From the NCBI GenBank assembly GCA_002316235.1, contig DCDD01000153.1, positions 1-15,438 on the forward strand: a DNA stretch of 15,438 bases. Direction: 5' to 3'. The notes beneath the pieces were generated by a model. The model had not been told where the DNA came from, made no database searches, and saw nothing but the letters and a program-made list of their open reading frames with translations. Position 1 is the first letter of the stretch, and the number at the start of each line of letters is the position of its first letter. Source of the DNA: Bacteroidales bacterium UBA1064 (GTDB taxonomy: Bacteria > Bacteroidota > Bacteroidia > Bacteroidales > Tenuifilaceae). Positions 1-7,645 of this stretch are shown one piece after another. Made by a program: the position numbers and the translations under genes.

Positions 1-166
1 TTGACCTTAACTAAACGACATTGAATTAAAATTTATATAATAATCCATTTTTTATAGGGTAAATGCCTTTCCGGGTATCATATATGCAAAGGATTAATTT
101 TACTTGATTAATGTAAGCTGATCGAACAAAAAATCATTGAAGTTAAAACCCTATAAACCAGCAAGA

Positions 167-1438
167 ATGATGAAAGTGCTAGCAGGATTCTTCAGAAAAA
201 GTCTGAAATACAGCGCAATGGTTATTGCACTTCTTATTTCAGCAAGCGCTTGGGCACAGGAAAAAGACTACATCACCGTTAACGGTGTGGTAAAGGATTC
301 AAAAACGAAGGAGCGATTGGTGTTTTCCGGAATATATGTTCCCGGAACCAGCATCGGAACAGTGGCCAACTCCGAAGGGCAGTTTACCCTGAAAATTCCT
401 AAAACGTTGAATGTCCAGGAATTTGGAATTTCCCACCTGGGCTACCATAATGGTATTTTCCCGGTTTCCGATGGGAACGGGCGACGTGAAAATGTGTACT
501 ACCTTGATCCCGCCTCGGTTGAGATTAAGGGTGTAGTTGTTCGGCCCAAAGACCCACGGACTTTAATCTTGCAGGCCCTCAACCGGATAGAGGACAACTA
601 CAGCAGGGTTCCCAATACCCTGACCGGTTTCTATCGCGAAACCATTAAGCAGCGTCGCGACTATGTGTCCATTGCCGAAGCTGTTACCGAAATCTACAAA
701 TCACCCTATAAGTTTACCCTGGAATCGGATAGGATTAAGGTTATCAAGGGGCGTAAAGGCGATAACGTGAAAAAGGCCGATACCCTTATCGTGAAAATGC
801 AGGGTGGCCCCAATGTTTCCCTTTATCTGGATATAGTCAGGTACCCCGAGCTTATACTGGGGTTGGAGGAAATGAAGCACTACCAATACGAGCTTACCGA
901 TATGGTCAGCATCGACAACCGTTCCAACTATGTTATTTCATTTAAGCCACTTGCTAAGCTCGAATACCCGCTTTACTACGGTAAGATATACGTTGACGTG
1001 GAGTCGCTGGCCATCACCATGGCCGAGTTTAGCATGGATATTTCGGATGTTGAAAAGGCTACCCAGGCATTTGTCAGGAAAAAACCTGCCGGGCTGATCT
1101 TCGAACCCGTCAGCACCAGCTACCTGGTTACCTACAAAAAGTTGGGCGACAGGTACTACTTAAACTACATGCGCAGCGAAATTAAATTTCAAGCCGACTG
1201 GAAAAAGAAGATTTTTAAAACCAGCTACACCCTCATGTCCGAAATGGCCATTACCGAACGTGACACCGTTAATGCTGCCAAGATTGCTGCAAAGGAATCG
1301 TTTAAACCTTATGCCATTTTAACCGACAAGGTAAACGAGTACTTTGACGAGGACTACTGGGGCTCATATAACACCATTGAGCCTGATGAATCCATTCAAT
1401 CGGCTATTGCCAAGTACAACCGTAGGTTTAAAAGGTAA
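167..1438 (+). CDS. Secreted CarboxypepD_reg-like domain protein, non-STN paralogue of the 3086-4681 product
   Basis: I read this as an exported protein of about 423 residues starting at the double ATG (167/170). An in-frame TTG at 137 would add ten residues ahead of the signal peptide and is less likely. Residues 1-30 are a signal peptide (basic start, hydrophobic VIALLISASAWA, cleavage after AWA). Residues about 37-115 match a CarboxypepD_reg-like beta-sandwich (VNGVVKDSKTKE, then ISHLGY). The rest is a domain I cannot name, with GFYRE, EAVTEIYKS, YVDVESLAI and a C-terminal YWGSYNTIEPDE. These blocks recur in the same order in the 3086-4681 product, so the two are paralogues. The domain resembles the exported proteins annotated only as 'carboxypeptidase-like regulatory domain-containing' in Bacteroidota. 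It has no catalytic motif, lipobox or outer-membrane barrel that I can see. It lies directly before the sigma gene, which has its own promoter. The function is unknown; a periplasmic or surface partner of the signalling cassette is my inference. Confidence 0.85.
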   Translation: MMKVLAGFFRKSLKYSAMVIALLISASAWAQEKDYITVNGVVKDSKTKERLVFSGIYVPGTSIGTVANSEGQFTLKIPKTLNVQEFGISHLGYHNGIFPVSDGNGRRENVYYLDPASVEIKGVVVRPKDPRTLILQALNRIEDNYSRVPNTLTGFYRETIKQRRDYVSIAEAVTEIYKSPYKFTLESDRIKVIKGRKGDNVKKADTLIVKMQGGPNVSLYLDIVRYPELILGLEEMKHYQYELTDMVSIDNRSNYVISFKPLAKLEYPLYYGKIYVDVESLAITMAEFSMDISDVEKATQAFVRKKPAGLIFEPVSTSYLVTYKKLGDRYYLNYMRSEIKFQADWKKKIFKTSYTLMSEMAITERDTVNAAKIAAKESFKPYAILTDKVNEYFDEDYWGSYNTIEPDESIQSAIAKYNRRFKR

Positions 1439-1466
1439 CCCTATGGGCATCTTAGCCTACCTATTG

Positions 1467-1499
1467 TTTCTGCCCGTAGCCAATTATTTTATACCTTTG
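1467..1499 (+). promoter_or_regulatory. Bacteroidota-type promoter for the ECF sigma gene
   Basis: TACCTTTG at 1492-1499 matches the -7 consensus TAnnTTTG exactly. TTTC at 1467-1470 is 21 bp upstream and is a three-of-four match to the -33 element TTTG. Transcription would start near 1505, giving a leader of about 20 nt before the sigma ATG. This suggests sigma-fecR-STN is transcribed separately from the gene upstream. No autoregulatory sigma-specific box was recognised. Confidence 0.6.
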
Positions 1500-1524
1500 G
1501 ACTAATACCGTAGCCTGATTATAG

Positions 1525-2070
1525 ATGAGCCTGAACGGGTTGAACCGGCAAAGCAGGATTAAGGATGATAGCATTGGTGATTTTGAGGTTCTCTTCAAAA
1601 CCTACTATGTCCCGCTTTGCCGGTTTGCCTTTTCAATCGTCAGAGATTCCGATCAAGCCGAAGAAATTGTTCAGGAATTTTTTTACAACTACTGGAAAAA
1701 CCGTAAAAATATCGGCATCAAGTTTTCAATCAGGGCATATATGTACAAAGCTGTTAAGAATAACGCATTGCGATACCAAGCACATAGAAAGGTGGAGAGC
1801 AGCTATGGTGTTACCTTAGGTAGTACATCTGGAGGTTTTGATAATCTTGATGAGAGCTCCGACGAGCTGTTAAAAATTGTTGAGGCCATACTTCAACAGC
1901 TGCCCGAAAGATGCCGTCAGGCATTTATACTTAGCCGTAGGGATGGGCTTAAATACAAGGAAATTGCAGCAAAACTTTCGGTTTCGGAAAAAACGGTTGA
2001 GGCTGATATGACAAAAGCGCTGATGGCTCTCAGGCAGAACCTGTCAAGATTGGGTTTTAATACCCATTAA
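1525..2070 (+). CDS. ECF-type RNA polymerase sigma-70 factor (Bacteroides expansion family)
   Basis: This is an extracytoplasmic-function sigma factor of 181 residues, the usual size for the group. Region 2 spans about residues 20-85, with the core-binding stretch VRDSDQAEEIVQEFF and region 2.3/2.4 following SIRAYMYKAVKNN. Region 4 spans about 118-172, with QQLPERCRQAFILSRRDGL followed by the helix-turn-helix YKEIAAKLSVSEKTVEADM. The ATG at 1525 lies about 20 nt after the predicted transcription start and is kept as the start. The FecR-type anti-sigma gene begins 48 bp downstream, so the pair should act together: FecR holds the sigma factor at the membrane until an envelope signal arrives. 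Unlike the classic arrangement, no TonB-dependent receptor gene follows in this window. The target promoters cannot be told from the sequence. Confidence 0.95.
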   Translation: MSLNGLNRQSRIKDDSIGDFEVLFKTYYVPLCRFAFSIVRDSDQAEEIVQEFFYNYWKNRKNIGIKFSIRAYMYKAVKNNALRYQAHRKVESSYGVTLGSTSGGFDNLDESSDELLKIVEAILQQLPERCRQAFILSRRDGLKYKEIAAKLSVSEKTVEADMTKALMALRQNLSRLGFNTH

Positions 2071-2076
2071 AGGAGG
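2069..2076 (+). promoter_or_regulatory. Shine-Dalgarno-like AAAGGAGG, misplaced relative to fecR
   Basis: AAAGGAGG at the end of the sigma gene is a strong anti-SD complement, but it lies 42 nt before the fecR ATG at 2119 and no start codon follows it at normal spacing. Bacteroidota rarely rely on SD pairing. It may be a chance match, or it may help re-initiation after the sigma stop codon that it overlaps. Confidence 0.3.
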
Positions 2077-2118
2077 CAAAGGTTTTCAAAACAACTATTT
2101 TTATTTTTATAGATAACG

Positions 2119-3126
2119 ATGATCAATAGCACACCAAATACCCAGGATTACAAAAAAATATCCCGCTACCTATGCGACGACATGCTTTTTCCCGAGAGGT
2201 TGATTTTCCTTGCTCTGGTAGCCTGCAAGCCTCGGTTAAGGAAGAATTTTAAGGCTGCAAGGATGGACATGGCGATGGCGGATAAGCTTATTAGTGCAGG
2301 ATCATATAACCCCAACGTGGCGTGGGAAAAATTGCACGATAGGTTGGAAAACGAAAGCCTTATCCCTGATGAAATAAGGAATACAGTGACTTTCTACAAG
2401 GGAGCATACTTGAAATATGCAGCCATTGCTGCTTTGGCCATATTACTCATTGGAATACCCGGCTACTTTCTTTTTTCGCCCTCAAGAATTGTGGTTGAAA
2501 ATGGGAGAGATGGAAGCACAATGATTACCAGTCTTCCCGATGGAACTAGCGTTTACCTGGCCGAAAACTCCACCCTGAGCTACCCCAAGCACTTTAAAGG
2601 CAAATTACGAAGCGTTACCCTTAATGGTGAGGCATTTTTTGAGGTTGCTCCAAACCCCCATAAACCCTTTATTGTGAACACGAAGGCTGCCACTGTCAGG
2701 GTTTTGGGAACCACCTTCAACATCAAATCAACTGATAGCAATAATTTTGAACTTTGTGTGGTGGAGGGAAAGGTAAAAGTGAGCAGCTTGGGCGGTGACG
2801 TGCTGGCTACAGCCGGTGAACGGGTTTATGTGAGGAATAGCTTACTTCAAAAATCCATCTCTGCAGGACAGCCAACCGTAAAGCATAGAATGACACGACT
2901 TCAGTTTCAGGATGAAAGGATGGAGGATATTGTAGGAATAATCAATAGAACATACGGGTCAAACATTGAGTTAATGGGCGACAATCTGAGAAATAGGAGA
3001 ATTTCTGTTACATTTGAAAATGAGCTTAGCAGCATTGTCTCCATTCTTTCGGCCTCCTTTAACCTGCAAATAGAAACAGAACCCGATGGCACTATTGTTC
3101 TCAGCGAAAAATCAGTTAGCCCGTAA
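2119..3126 (+). CDS. FecR-family anti-sigma factor (FecR + DUF4974)
   Basis: This is a single-pass inner-membrane anti-sigma factor of 335 residues, normal for the Bacteroidota FecR family. Residues 1-98 are the cytoplasmic sigma-binding part and include the typical NVAWEKLHDRL. Residues about 99-119 form the membrane span (YAAIAALAILLIGIPGYFLF). The periplasmic FecR domain is at about 128-225 (LPDGTSVYLAENSTLSYP, LNGEAFFEVA, FIVNTKAATVRVLGTTFNI). The C-terminal DUF4974 domain is at about 262-330 (LQFQDERMEDIVGIINRTYG). In this family the C-terminal part meets the STN domain of an outer-membrane receptor. Here the gene's last 41 nt overlap the start of an STN-containing gene, so the natural partner is that protein. 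The overlap suggests translational coupling and matched amounts of the two proteins. Confidence 0.95.
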   Translation: MINSTPNTQDYKKISRYLCDDMLFPERLIFLALVACKPRLRKNFKAARMDMAMADKLISAGSYNPNVAWEKLHDRLENESLIPDEIRNTVTFYKGAYLKYAAIAALAILLIGIPGYFLFSPSRIVVENGRDGSTMITSLPDGTSVYLAENSTLSYPKHFKGKLRSVTLNGEAFFEVAPNPHKPFIVNTKAATVRVLGTTFNIKSTDSNNFELCVVEGKVKVSSLGGDVLATAGERVYVRNSLLQKSISAGQPTVKHRMTRLQFQDERMEDIVGIINRTYGSNIELMGDNLRNRRISVTFENELSSIVSILSASFNLQIETEPDGTIVLSEKSVSP

Positions 3127-4681
3127 GGCAAACAGGCTGTTCAGGGCAATCGCATATCGAGTTGCGCTTCTAATCCTTTTTGCAGGTATCGGGATCAACG
3201 GCCATGCTGATGAAGCCGATACGCTGCTGACCAAGCCAATAACCATATCGCTTCCGGCCGAAAATCTTTACAATGCCCTGAACCACATTGGCGAAAGGGC
3301 AGGTTGTTTTTTCATTTACGACAGCCGCGATGTGCGGGGAAGTAAGCGTATCAAGCCGGTAACCTGGGTAAACAAACCTATGTATGAGCTGCTGAACCTC
3401 CTGGTTGCCGATTCGCTGGTAAGCTACAGGGTAATTGACAGGCATATTCTGATTTACAGGAAATCAAAAGACGCTCATTCCGGCGATTCAACCCGGCGCG
3501 AAAGCTACCTGCAGGTGGGTGGAAGGCTGTACGACGGGGAAACCCGCCAGGTAATTACGTTTGCAACTGTTACGCTAAACGAAATTGGACTTGGAACCAT
3601 AACCAACAACGATGGGGCTTTCACCATGAGAATTCCCTCCTCGTTTATTCATGCCAGCGTGGTTATATCACATTTAGGCTACCAGAGCCAGACCATTCCT
3701 ATTGAGCTGCTGCTTGGGAAGAAATATACCATTTACCTTCAACCCCGATACATCCCCATTCAGGAGGTAATTATCAGGAATATTGATGCTCGTGGAATTG
3801 TGACGGCCATGGTTGAAAACCGGTACAAGAACTATGCCTCAAACGATGTTTACCTTACCGGATTTTACAGGGAAGGGGTTAGCCGCAATAACCAGTACCT
3901 CGGCTATTCCGAGGCAATATTTAGGATTTACAAATCGGCCATTACCGAAAGCACATCCAGCGATCAGGTCAAGCTGCTAAAGGCGCGTAAACTCGAAAAG
4001 CAAGATAGAAGCGATACCCTGACCGTTAAGTTGATGGCTGGCATTAAGGGAACTCTCGAAATGGACATTGCTAAAAGCCTACCCGATTTTATTGACCCGG
4101 AGTACATGGATAGCTACACCTACTCCAAGTCGGACATTGTAGCACACGATAGCAGAACGGCCTATGCCATATCATTTGAGCAAAAGAAAGGTGTTGAACT
4201 CCCTCTTTACATGGGAACCCTTTACGTTGATGTGGAAAACCTTGCGCTCCTGGCTGCCGACTTCGAGCTAAACCCGAAGTATATTGAAAAGGCAGCCAGC
4301 AGCCTTATTGTTAGGAAAAATCGCTCCGTAAAGGTAAAACCCCAGCAGGTTAGCTACTCTGTGTCCTACAGGGAGCTTAACGGAGTTTACTACGTGCAGC
4401 ATATCCGGGGTGATATTTCCGTACGCATTAGCTCACGCTACAGGCTATTTACCGACAGCTACAACCTGTTTTTCGAATTCGTGAACATGCAGATTGACAC
4501 CCTTAACGTTCAGCGCTTTTCAAGACGAGATGTTGTAAAACCCTACACCGTTTTCTCCGATGGGGATTTTGCCTACGATGCGAGTTTTTGGGGAGATATG
4601 AACTTCATTGAGCCCGAGGAGGATGTGGCCCGGGCAATTGCCCGAATCAACCCTAAAATTGAGAGTGTCGTAGGGGAGTAG
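3086..4681 (+). CDS. STN-domain + CarboxypepD_reg-like protein, proposed FecR partner without TonB barrel
   Basis: This is a 531-residue exported protein. Residues about 20-40 are a hydrophobic signal segment (RVALLILFAGIGINGHA). Residues about 52-126 form an STN (secretin/TonB short N-terminal) domain (ITISLPAENLYNALNHIG, then FFIYDSRDVRG). A CarboxypepD_reg-like domain follows at about 142-226 (FATVTLNEIGLGTITNNDGA, ISHLGY). The remaining 300 residues parallel the product of 167-1438: GFYREG, EAIFRIYKS, YVDVENLALL, FWGDMNFIEPEE. A SusC/FecA receptor would have a plug and a 22-strand barrel here, and neither is present. The ATG at 3086 lies inside fecR (41-nt overlap); no later ATG precedes the signal peptide. 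By family knowledge STN domains signal to FecR, so I infer this is the sensor or effector of the sigma/FecR pair. The ligand is unknown. The final gene of the run is followed by a strong terminator. Confidence 0.85.
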   Translation: MALLFSAKNQLARKANRLFRAIAYRVALLILFAGIGINGHADEADTLLTKPITISLPAENLYNALNHIGERAGCFFIYDSRDVRGSKRIKPVTWVNKPMYELLNLLVADSLVSYRVIDRHILIYRKSKDAHSGDSTRRESYLQVGGRLYDGETRQVITFATVTLNEIGLGTITNNDGAFTMRIPSSFIHASVVISHLGYQSQTIPIELLLGKKYTIYLQPRYIPIQEVIIRNIDARGIVTAMVENRYKNYASNDVYLTGFYREGVSRNNQYLGYSEAIFRIYKSAITESTSSDQVKLLKARKLEKQDRSDTLTVKLMAGIKGTLEMDIAKSLPDFIDPEYMDSYTYSKSDIVAHDSRTAYAISFEQKKGVELPLYMGTLYVDVENLALLAADFELNPKYIEKAASSLIVRKNRSVKVKPQQVSYSVSYRELNGVYYVQHIRGDISVRISSRYRLFTDSYNLFFEFVNMQIDTLNVQRFSRRDVVKPYTVFSDGDFAYDASFWGDMNFIEPEEDVARAIARINPKIESVVGE

Positions 4682-4744
4682 CTAGCCTCTTCGGTTTGCA
4701 ATTACCTGCATGGTATTTTAACCCTATAAAGGTATAACCCGATA

Positions 4745-4778
4745 AAAAACCCTCGGGAGAAGATCCCCAAGGGTTTTT
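4745..4778. terminator. Bidirectional rho-independent terminator between convergent STN gene and ilvE
   Basis: The arms AAAAACCCTcGGG (4745-4757) and CCCaAGGGTTTTT (4766-4778) form a stem with one C/A mismatch and an 8-nt loop. A and T runs on both sides let it act on either strand. It lies 64 bp after the STN gene stop and 21 bp after the ilvE stop on the other strand. Confidence 0.9.
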
Positions 4779-4798
4779 GTGCGTTACTTTAATACTAC

Positions 4799-5818
4799 TT
4801 ATTCAACAAAGCTAACCCATCCATGCTTATCTTCAATATCACCGTACTGAATTCCTGTAAGGGTCTGGTATAGCTTGGTTGATATTGGCCCTGCCTTTCC
4901 ATCTTTACAGAATTTATAAACCTTTCCGCCGTCAATATCGTTTATTTCGCCAATTGGCGAAATAACTGCAGCAGTGCCGCATGCTCCGACCTCCTCAAAA
5001 GTCTCAAGTTCCTCAACGGCAACCGGACGGCGCTCAACCTTCAGGCCTAAATCCTGTGCCAGCTGCATTACGCTCATGTTGGTAATGGAGTTGAGTATAG
5101 AGGTTGATTTTGGAGTAATGTAAGTGTTGTTCTTGATGGCGAAGAAGTTTGCAGCACCAATTTCATCTATATACCTCTTTCCGCAGGCATCAAGGTACAT
5201 TGGGGAGCTGTAGCCTGCATTGTGCGCTTTTATGGTGCCACGAAGGCTGGCTGCATAGTTACCACCAATTTTAAATGTGCCGGTTCCCAGCGGAGCGGCT
5301 CTATCGCTATCACGTATAATGGCTATTTTTGTTGGGTTAAAGCCCTCCTTGAAGTAGGGGCCTACGGGCGTAACGAATACAATAAAAACGTACTCCTTTG
5401 CCGGTTTAACGCCAATTTCGGCACCCGACCCGAACAGCAGCGGCCTGATGTATAGCGATGCTCCTGTTCCGTAGGGTGGAACATACTTCTCGTTTAGCTT
5501 AACGGCTTTTACTACCGCCTCGTGAAAAAGCTCCATCGGCACGGGTGCCATCAGTATGCCATCAGCTGTTAGCTGAAGCCGCTTGGCGTTTTCCTCCCAA
5601 CGGAAAATGCGAATCCGACCGTCTTTACCACGATAGGCCTTCATGCCCTCAAAGCCTTCCTGCCCGTAGTGCAGGGCGGTAGCCGACATGTGAATGTTGA
5701 TATACTCCGAATCCGAAACCTCCAGATTACCCCATTTACCGTCGCTATAACGACACCTTACGTTGTAATCGGTTTTCAAATAACCAAACGGAAGGTTTTT
5801 CCAATCAAGATTTTGCAT
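4799..5818 (-). CDS. ilvE: Branched-chain amino acid aminotransferase (class IV, IlvE type II)
   Basis: This PLP enzyme swaps the amino group between glutamate and the 2-oxo acids of leucine, isoleucine and valine, in the cytosol. The length of 339 residues fits the longer BCAT group. The PLP lysine is K183 in PLGTGTFKIGGNYAASL, and the cofactor-binding glutamate lies in DEIGAANFF (about 219-225). SILNSITNMSVMQLA (240-254) and EEVGACGTAAVISPIGEI further on are the conserved C-terminal blocks. The N-terminal HYGQEGFEGMKAYRGKDG is also typical. The ATG at 5818 follows a good -7 box by about 40 nt, supporting this start. It stands alone, convergent with the sigma cassette and divergent from the methyltransferase region, with no ilv/leu genes beside it, so it appears to be a single-gene unit. 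Confidence 0.97.
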   Translation of the reverse strand: MQNLDWKNLPFGYLKTDYNVRCRYSDGKWGNLEVSDSEYINIHMSATALHYGQEGFEGMKAYRGKDGRIRIFRWEENAKRLQLTADGILMAPVPMELFHEAVVKAVKLNEKYVPPYGTGASLYIRPLLFGSGAEIGVKPAKEYVFIVFVTPVGPYFKEGFNPTKIAIIRDSDRAAPLGTGTFKIGGNYAASLRGTIKAHNAGYSSPMYLDACGKRYIDEIGAANFFAIKNNTYITPKSTSILNSITNMSVMQLAQDLGLKVERRPVAVEELETFEEVGACGTAAVISPIGEINDIDGGKVYKFCKDGKAGPISTKLYQTLTGIQYGDIEDKHGWVSFVE

Positions 5819-5859
5819 GACTGCAGATTTTTAGAATTGTTATTAACAATGTTGCCTCA

Positions 5860-5893
5860 CAAAATTAGTAGAATTATATTATTTCTCCTAACA
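5860..5893 (-). promoter_or_regulatory. Probable promoter for ilvE
   Basis: On the - strand, TAATTTTG at 5867-5860 matches the -7 consensus TAnnTTTG exactly. The -33 element is weak (about 5888-5893, reading ATGTTA). The leader would be about 35 nt. No leucine-rich leader peptide or attenuator was seen before ilvE. Confidence 0.5.
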
Positions 5894-6070
5894 TTTAGTG
5901 CTATTATGACAGCTAAATGATTTAAAAGTTTAATAAAATATTCAATATGAATTAAAAATTGTAACTACACGGTGATGGTAACAGTGCATACGACATTTTG
6001 AGCTGATGCTAGTTTTTATCTGTATGGCGGAGATTGACCGGGTTGGCAATACTCGTAAGGATTTTTTAAA

Positions 6071-6107
6071 ACGCCTCGTAGTGGCGATGATTTTTTTATA
6101 CGAGCGT
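6071..6107 (-). terminator. Imperfect hairpin just beyond the permease remnant, possible old terminator
   Basis: ACGCCTCGTA (6071-6080) pairs with TACGAGCGT (6099-6107) over nine base pairs with one bulged C. On the - strand the stem is followed by TTTTAAAAAA, so it could end transcription coming from the decayed permease copy at 6122-6219. A shorter competing stem, CGCC/GGCG, lies in the left part. Its role is inferred. Confidence 0.35.
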
Positions 6108-6121
6108 GGCGCATTTTAGTG

Positions 6122-6219
6122 TTTACTCTTGAGACCACCATGGAGGGGACGGCCTTCATGGCTGGCCCAACAATGAAGGAAGCCACGTTGAGCAAAACAA
6201 TAGGCTACCACACCCCATG
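6122..6219 (-). pseudogene. Decayed second copy of the permease 3' end (FtsX/LolE-like fragment)
   Basis: This stretch aligns without gaps to the 3' part of the permease gene at a constant offset of 1900 bp. Over 6131-6210 against 8031-8110, 63 of 80 bases agree by hand count. Translated in the permease frame it keeps 22 of 30 residues, including ASFIVG and PSMVVSR, but has a TAG where the intact gene has a tryptophan codon. The native C-terminal tail (SPDKTLKFD) is not preserved. Similarity is lost beyond about 6219, so only the last membrane segment is represented. Both copies point the same way, with the methyltransferase gene between them. A 10-bp direct repeat, GCTACCACAC, sits at 6204-6213 and 6219-6228, exactly at the edge of the homology. 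Confidence 0.8.
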
Positions 6220-6573
6220 CTACCACACGAACCAGTTCGCCAGCCGGCGGAGAGCCCAACGAAATTTGTCATCCCCTATGGTGTTGAGTAGTGCGTAAGT
6301 TTTAGTGGAGAGAATGAAAGAACGCTGTAGCAGCTATTAAAAAGCAAATCCGGAAGGACTATGGGTTTTAAATTTAGTAAGAAGAGTGTTGAGCGCCCTG
6401 GTTGAGCGGTGTGGATTGGGTTGCCACACGACATGAACCGATCCGACAGTTAGCCGATAGTTCGTCTAAGCCAATCAGGCGGGAGCCAGCTATTTACAAG
6501 TGAAAAACGTTTTCTAAGACAACTCTTGCAGTAAAAATGATTTGAACGGAGCTTCATAACTTTTAAATTTTAA
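6220..6573. other. Non-coding stretch, no gene recognised
   Basis: No open frame here shows protein-like composition on either strand. Two short hairpins can be seen: CGCCagccGGCG near 6238-6249 and GTGTGG/CCACAC at 6409-6414 and 6424-6429. The base composition is mixed and differs from the A/T-rich stretch that follows. It could be debris from the same event that left the permease remnant. Confidence 0.5.
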
Positions 6574-6581
6574 TACTTTTG
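6574..6581 (+). promoter_or_regulatory. Possible -7 box for the methyltransferase
   Basis: TACTTTTG fits TAnnTTTG, but no convincing -33 element lies 19-22 bp upstream. It would leave a leader of about 200 nt before the ATG at 6787, without a recognisable riboswitch or leader ORF longer than ten codons. Confidence 0.35.
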
Positions 6582-6786
6582 CCTATGTTAAAGCAACTGG
6601 ATGTTTATGGTTAACTCGGATATTGTCCTGTAAACGATCTGTACTTTTTGTATAGATTGTATCCTTGTTTGTTCTCGGATAATCCTCTTCGGGAGCAGTT
6701 TTCTATTAAATTAACTAAAGTGTTAACGCGCGTACAATGATATTAGCAATGCGTTGCTATTCGTGTATGCAACAAAATAAGCCAAA

Positions 6787-7557
6787 ATGAAGAACGAAAA
6801 ACATACAATTCATGAATTTGACCTGAACATTATTTATGATTTTTTCTCAAATACAGCACGTCAAGGTCCAGGAAGTCCTGAAGAAACGCTTAAAGCATTG
6901 AGCTTCGTTGACGGTCTTACCGAAAAGTCCAAAATTGCCGATATTGGTTGTGGAACAGGTGGCCAATCTATGGTTTTGGGAGAAAACACACCGTGCGAGA
7001 TTATTGGTGTTGATGTTTGGCCCGATTTTATAAAACAATTCAACCAAAATGCCCATATCAAAAATCTTCAGAAAAGAGTGAAAGGCATTGTTGGCAACAT
7101 GGAAAATCTTCCTTTTAAAGAAGAAGAGTTAGACTTGATTTGGTCGGAAGGCGCAATATATAACATTGGATTTGAGCGTGGACTTAGCGAATGGCGTAAA
7201 TTTCTGAAACCGGGAGGATATATTGCTGTTACTGAAAATACCTGGTTTAGCGAGGTGCGTCCTGCCGAAATTCAGGATTTTTGGCAAAAAGCCTATCCCG
7301 AAATTGATACTATTCCCAATAAGGTTGCTCAAATGCAAAAAGCAGGCTATCTTCCTATTGCCACATATATCTTGCCCGAAACTATTTGGACAGATTACTA
7401 TGCCTCCCAGAACTTGAGGTTAGAGCCCTTTCTAAAAAAACATAACGGCAATAAAATGGTAGAGGAGTTTATAGCCTCCCAGCGTTACGAAGCTGAGCTA
7501 TTTTACAAGTACAAAGCATACTACGGCTATATGTTTTATATTGGTAAGAAAATTTAG
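6787..7557 (+). CDS. Class I SAM-dependent methyltransferase
   Basis: This is a 256-residue Rossmann-fold methyltransferase. Motif I is IADIGCGTGG (50-59), the acidic end of strand 2 is IIGVDVWPD (72-80), motif II is GNMENLPF (103-110), and the post-motif segment is LDLIWSEGAIYNIGFERGL. The pattern GPGSPEET near the N terminus and the C-terminal YKAYYGYMFYIG agree with a methyltransferase family common in Bacteroides-type genomes, known from a structural-genomics entry but without an assigned substrate as far as I know. The gene reads as more A/T-rich than ilvE, rnhA or the permease. It stands alone, followed by a strong terminator and flanked by the two copies of the permease 3' end, which hints at arrival by transfer. 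The substrate cannot be given; small-molecule methylation is more likely than DNA or rRNA methylation because no target-recognition domain is present. Confidence 0.9.
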   Translation: MKNEKHTIHEFDLNIIYDFFSNTARQGPGSPEETLKALSFVDGLTEKSKIADIGCGTGGQSMVLGENTPCEIIGVDVWPDFIKQFNQNAHIKNLQKRVKGIVGNMENLPFKEEELDLIWSEGAIYNIGFERGLSEWRKFLKPGGYIAVTENTWFSEVRPAEIQDFWQKAYPEIDTIPNKVAQMQKAGYLPIATYILPETIWTDYYASQNLRLEPFLKKHNGNKMVEEFIASQRYEAELFYKYKAYYGYMFYIGKKI

Positions 7558-7601
7558 AAAATGGAGCTAACCATAAATTTTTGACTTGATTTAAAAAATT
7601 G

Positions 7602-7645
7602 AAAAAACCTCTCGTGCGAGAACTTTTACGCACGAAAGGTTTTTT
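7602..7645. terminator. Strong bidirectional rho-independent terminator
   Basis: The arms AAAAAACCTcTCGTGCG (7602-7618) and CGCACGAaAGGTTTTTT (7629-7645) form a 16-bp stem with one mismatch and a 10-nt loop, with A and T runs at its base. It ends the methyltransferase transcript 45 bp after its stop. It could also stop - strand transcription coming from the permease gene. Confidence 0.9.

Noticed and set aside
137..166. TTG start at 137 for the first gene
   Set aside because: The double ATG at 167/170 directly precedes a well-formed signal peptide; the extra ten residues only lengthen its basic part.
6246..6300. GCCCAAC followed by GTTGAGT, fitting the outer boxes of an integron attC site
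   Set aside because: The spacing is short, no inner paired boxes or extrahelical bases could be placed, and there is no integron integrase in the window.
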